A stretch of DNA of 64,000 nucleotides. Origin: Bacteroidales bacterium (GTDB lineage Bacteria; Bacteroidota; Bacteroidia; Bacteroidales; VadinHA17). The translations under genes and the position numbers were made by a program. This document shows, in pieces, positions 62,492 through 64,000 of the stretch. The stretch spans positions 1 through 64,000 of the forward strand of contig JAJFVL010000049.1 of the NCBI GenBank assembly GCA_021371855.1, read 5' to 3'. How positions within the stretch are numbered: position 1 is the stretch's first letter; each line of letters starts with the position of its first letter. A model generated the notes under the pieces. It worked only from the letters and a program-made list of their open reading frames with translations, ran no database searches and was not told the origin of the DNA.

Positions 62492-63739
62492 CTAATCACA
62501 TTTAACTTTCCTAATTTTATCATAATCCTTTAATGCCAGTTTAATACTTGAAATTACCAGATCGGGGTCATCTTTTTGTATGGTGTGTCCGGATTGCGAA
62601 CTATAGAAATACTTTCCATAATTCAACGGGTTGATAAGCTCAAGCCAGCGCTTCATTTTAAGATTATTGGCAATTCTCCACATTTTTTCCCTGTCATAAA
62701 TAGTAGGCGGTTCATTAGATGTGAATCCCCCTGATTGTATAAAATGCACAGGAACATCGGGTAAAGGGCTACGATCACATTCTTTAAACTCGCTGTTATA
62801 TAAAGCCCTTGAAATTTTTACTTCTTCAACATAGAAACCAGGCATTTCTTCATAGAGTTTCTCTATAAAATTATCATATGGTTTTCCAAACAGTGAATCA
62901 ATCTGATGTTGGGTCAAACCTATTTCGAGATAAGGCAAATCGCCGTCCCCCTTTTTTTGAGTAAAGTCAACGGGATCTACAAAAACAAGACCTGCAATTT
63001 CTTCCGGACACATGGAGGCAAAACTTCTTATATAAGCTCCGCCAAATGAATGAGAAACCAATAAGTAAGGTGGTTTCAATCCTTTCTGCAAAAGCATTTC
63101 TCTCAGATTATCAACAATATGTTCCGTTGTTGGCGGAAGGCTATCATTTTCTGATTCTCCTATTCTTGGACGATTGTATCGAAAAACTACATTTGTTTTG
63201 GAAATTTCTCCAACTACCGTATCCCAACTTCCAAAACTACTGGCCATCCCATTTTCAAAAACAACAACCGGTTTATTTGCTTTATTATTTTGCATCCCGG
63301 AAGTTAATACTTCAACTTTGCATCCATTAATTGTAACGAAATCGATATTGGAATAGGCTTTATCCTTATTTGCTTTAACCAACTCAATAATGGATTGCCA
63401 TCTTTTATCACTATAAAGTGATTTGAAATCAGGATCTCCTTTTATATGCGCATAATCCTTGTAATTCATTCTGTTGGCAATATAATTTAAATGGTAAAAG
63501 GCGCTGTCGGGGAAGTTTGCCAGAGCCCATGAACATGCAGCATTATAACGATTGTTTATTGTTATCTTAGAATCAGGTGCTTTAAATGCATCAGAAAATG
63601 CAAAGGCAGAGTTCTTAAAATCTTTTACCTGATAAAGAGAGTCTGCTTTTCGGAAAAGAAACTCATAATTGCAGGTAGAGGTCTGGCCAAATAACGATAC
63701 TGCGCAAATCAAAAGGCCTAAAAATGTTGTCGTTTTCAT
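62492..63739 (-). CDS. Exported alpha/beta hydrolase with N-terminal helical-repeat region
   Basis: The 415-residue product has a signal peptide (ends LFGQ). Residues 25-125 resemble helical TPR-like repeats (FLFRKADSLYQVKDFKNSAFAFSDAFK, AACSWALANFPDSAFYHLNY). The C-terminal alpha/beta-hydrolase domain has FENGMASS, FRYNRPRIGES, the nucleophile S231 in VSHSFGGAY, and GHTIQKDDPDL with the catalytic His. Such enzymes include esterases and epoxide hydrolase-like proteins. Substrate unknown. It is the first gene of the - strand group. Confidence 0.8.
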   Translation of the reverse strand: MKTTTFLGLLICAVSLFGQTSTCNYEFLFRKADSLYQVKDFKNSAFAFSDAFKAPDSKITINNRYNAACSWALANFPDSAFYHLNYIANRMNYKDYAHIKGDPDFKSLYSDKRWQSIIELVKANKDKAYSNIDFVTINGCKVEVLTSGMQNNKANKPVVVFENGMASSFGSWDTVVGEISKTNVVFRYNRPRIGESENDSLPPTTEHIVDNLREMLLQKGLKPPYLLVSHSFGGAYIRSFASMCPEEIAGLVFVDPVDFTQKKGDGDLPYLEIGLTQHQIDSLFGKPYDNFIEKLYEEMPGFYVEEVKISRALYNSEFKECDRSPLPDVPVHFIQSGGFTSNEPPTIYDREKMWRIANNLKMKRWLELINPLNYGKYFYSSQSGHTIQKDDPDLVISSIKLALKDYDKIRKVKCD

Positions 63740-63769
63740 ATGTTTAATTTGGTTTAGAAGCCAGATCTT

Positions 63770-64000
63770 TTAAAAATTTACGCCGATATATAAATTGGGC
63801 TCAAAGAGGAAATAATTATTACATTTACTCTCTTTTTCCTCAAATCCTGCAGGACCTTTAGTATCAAATGGCCAATAATTACAGTGAACCTGTGGTTCAA
63901 TAAAAAACCTGTTTTTTAACAGGGGGATATGGTACCCAATGTGATAAGAAGTATATAGCTTGAAACCATCATCAATCTTTTCTTTATCCTCATCCAGATA
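63770..64000 (-). CDS. Outer-membrane beta-barrel protein, C-terminal fragment (cut by window edge)
   Basis: On the minus strand the frame is open at base 64000 and ends at the TAA at 63770-63772, giving 76 residues. It shows barrel-type strands (GFKLYTSYHIGYHIPL, RFFIEPQVHCNYWPF) and ends NLYIGVNF, with the terminal Phe typical of outer-membrane barrels. The N-terminus lies outside the window. The 30-nt gap to the next gene suggests co-transcription with the hydrolase. Confidence 0.7.
   Translation of the reverse strand, partial: YLDEDKEKIDDGFKLYTSYHIGYHIPLLKNRFFIEPQVHCNYWPFDTKGPAGFEEKESKCNNYFLFEPNLYIGVNF

Noticed and set aside
1..64000. CRISPR arrays, prophage, insertion sequences, replication origin
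   Set aside because: No tandem repeat-spacer pattern, transposase, integrase, phage structural gene or origin motif was found.

Overview
The window looks like a chromosome segment from an environmental, plant-polysaccharide-degrading member of the Bacteroidota (Bacteroidales/Marinilabiliales type). The evidence is an AT-rich sequence, many lipoproteins and Tat-exported enzymes of families abundant in that phylum, Bacteroidota-type promoter elements (TTG, 19-20 nt, TAnnTTTG), and a type VI secretion cluster with TssN and TssO, which are specific to the Bacteroidota subtype iii. No rRNA, intact tRNA, CRISPR array, transposase or phage gene was seen. Both ends cut genes: an SDR oxidoreductase C-terminus on the left and an outer-membrane barrel C-terminus on the right.

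Region 1 (1-15803) is a carbohydrate locus on the + strand. It has a GH51 arabinofuranosidase, a GH43 lipoprotein, a secreted propeller-like protein and an SDR. These are followed by a compact set: Tat-exported Gfo/Idh/MocA oxidoreductase, Tat-exported TIM-barrel isomerase-like protein, cytoplasmic Gfo/Idh/MocA oxidoreductase and a secreted DUF1080 (3-keto-disaccharide hydrolase family) protein. That combination fits oxidative glycan cleavage through 3-keto-sugars. Three intact sialidase/BNR propellers, an unrecognised Tat protein, and an MBL-fold hydrolase follow. A sialidase remnant and a frameshifted lipoprotein lie at 3423-3866.

Region 2 (15804-29820) has a class I fumarase, a heparinase II/III-like lipoprotein, and a nucleoside-hydrolase domain fused to an FmdE-like domain. 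It then has a three-gene unit bounded by palindromes upstream (21453-21553) and a strong terminator (25481-25514): a tetraheme NapC/NrfH-like cytochrome fused to a SUMF1/FGE-fold domain, a Tat-exported Gfo/Idh/MocA protein, and a Tat-exported isomerase-like protein. This unit is the best candidate for an undescribed system. A lactonase lipoprotein, glpK and glpF form the next operon, followed by a small outer-membrane barrel.

Region 3 (30415-47257) is a type VI secretion locus. On the + strand it has clpV, tssB, tssC, two Hcp/TssD genes, vgrG, PAAR, tssN and tssO. Converging on the - strand is an operon reading unknown gene, tssG, tssK, tssE, tssF. The unknown first gene has a candidate Cys-His-Asp triad, and so does a divergent lipoprotein next to it. 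TssP, TssQ and TssR were not seen.

Region 4 (47341-64000) is mixed: hflK-hflC, a PHB-depolymerase-like esterase, a condensation-fold acyltransferase that seems to start at ATT and its zinc-ribbon membrane partner, a YycJ-type MBL protein, a GH78 rhamnosidase, an SGNH-like protein, an endonuclease/exonuclease/phosphatase lipoprotein, and a - strand group of two alpha/beta hydrolases, an SDR without the catalytic tyrosine, and a membrane protein. All calls come from reading the sequence; no database search was run.
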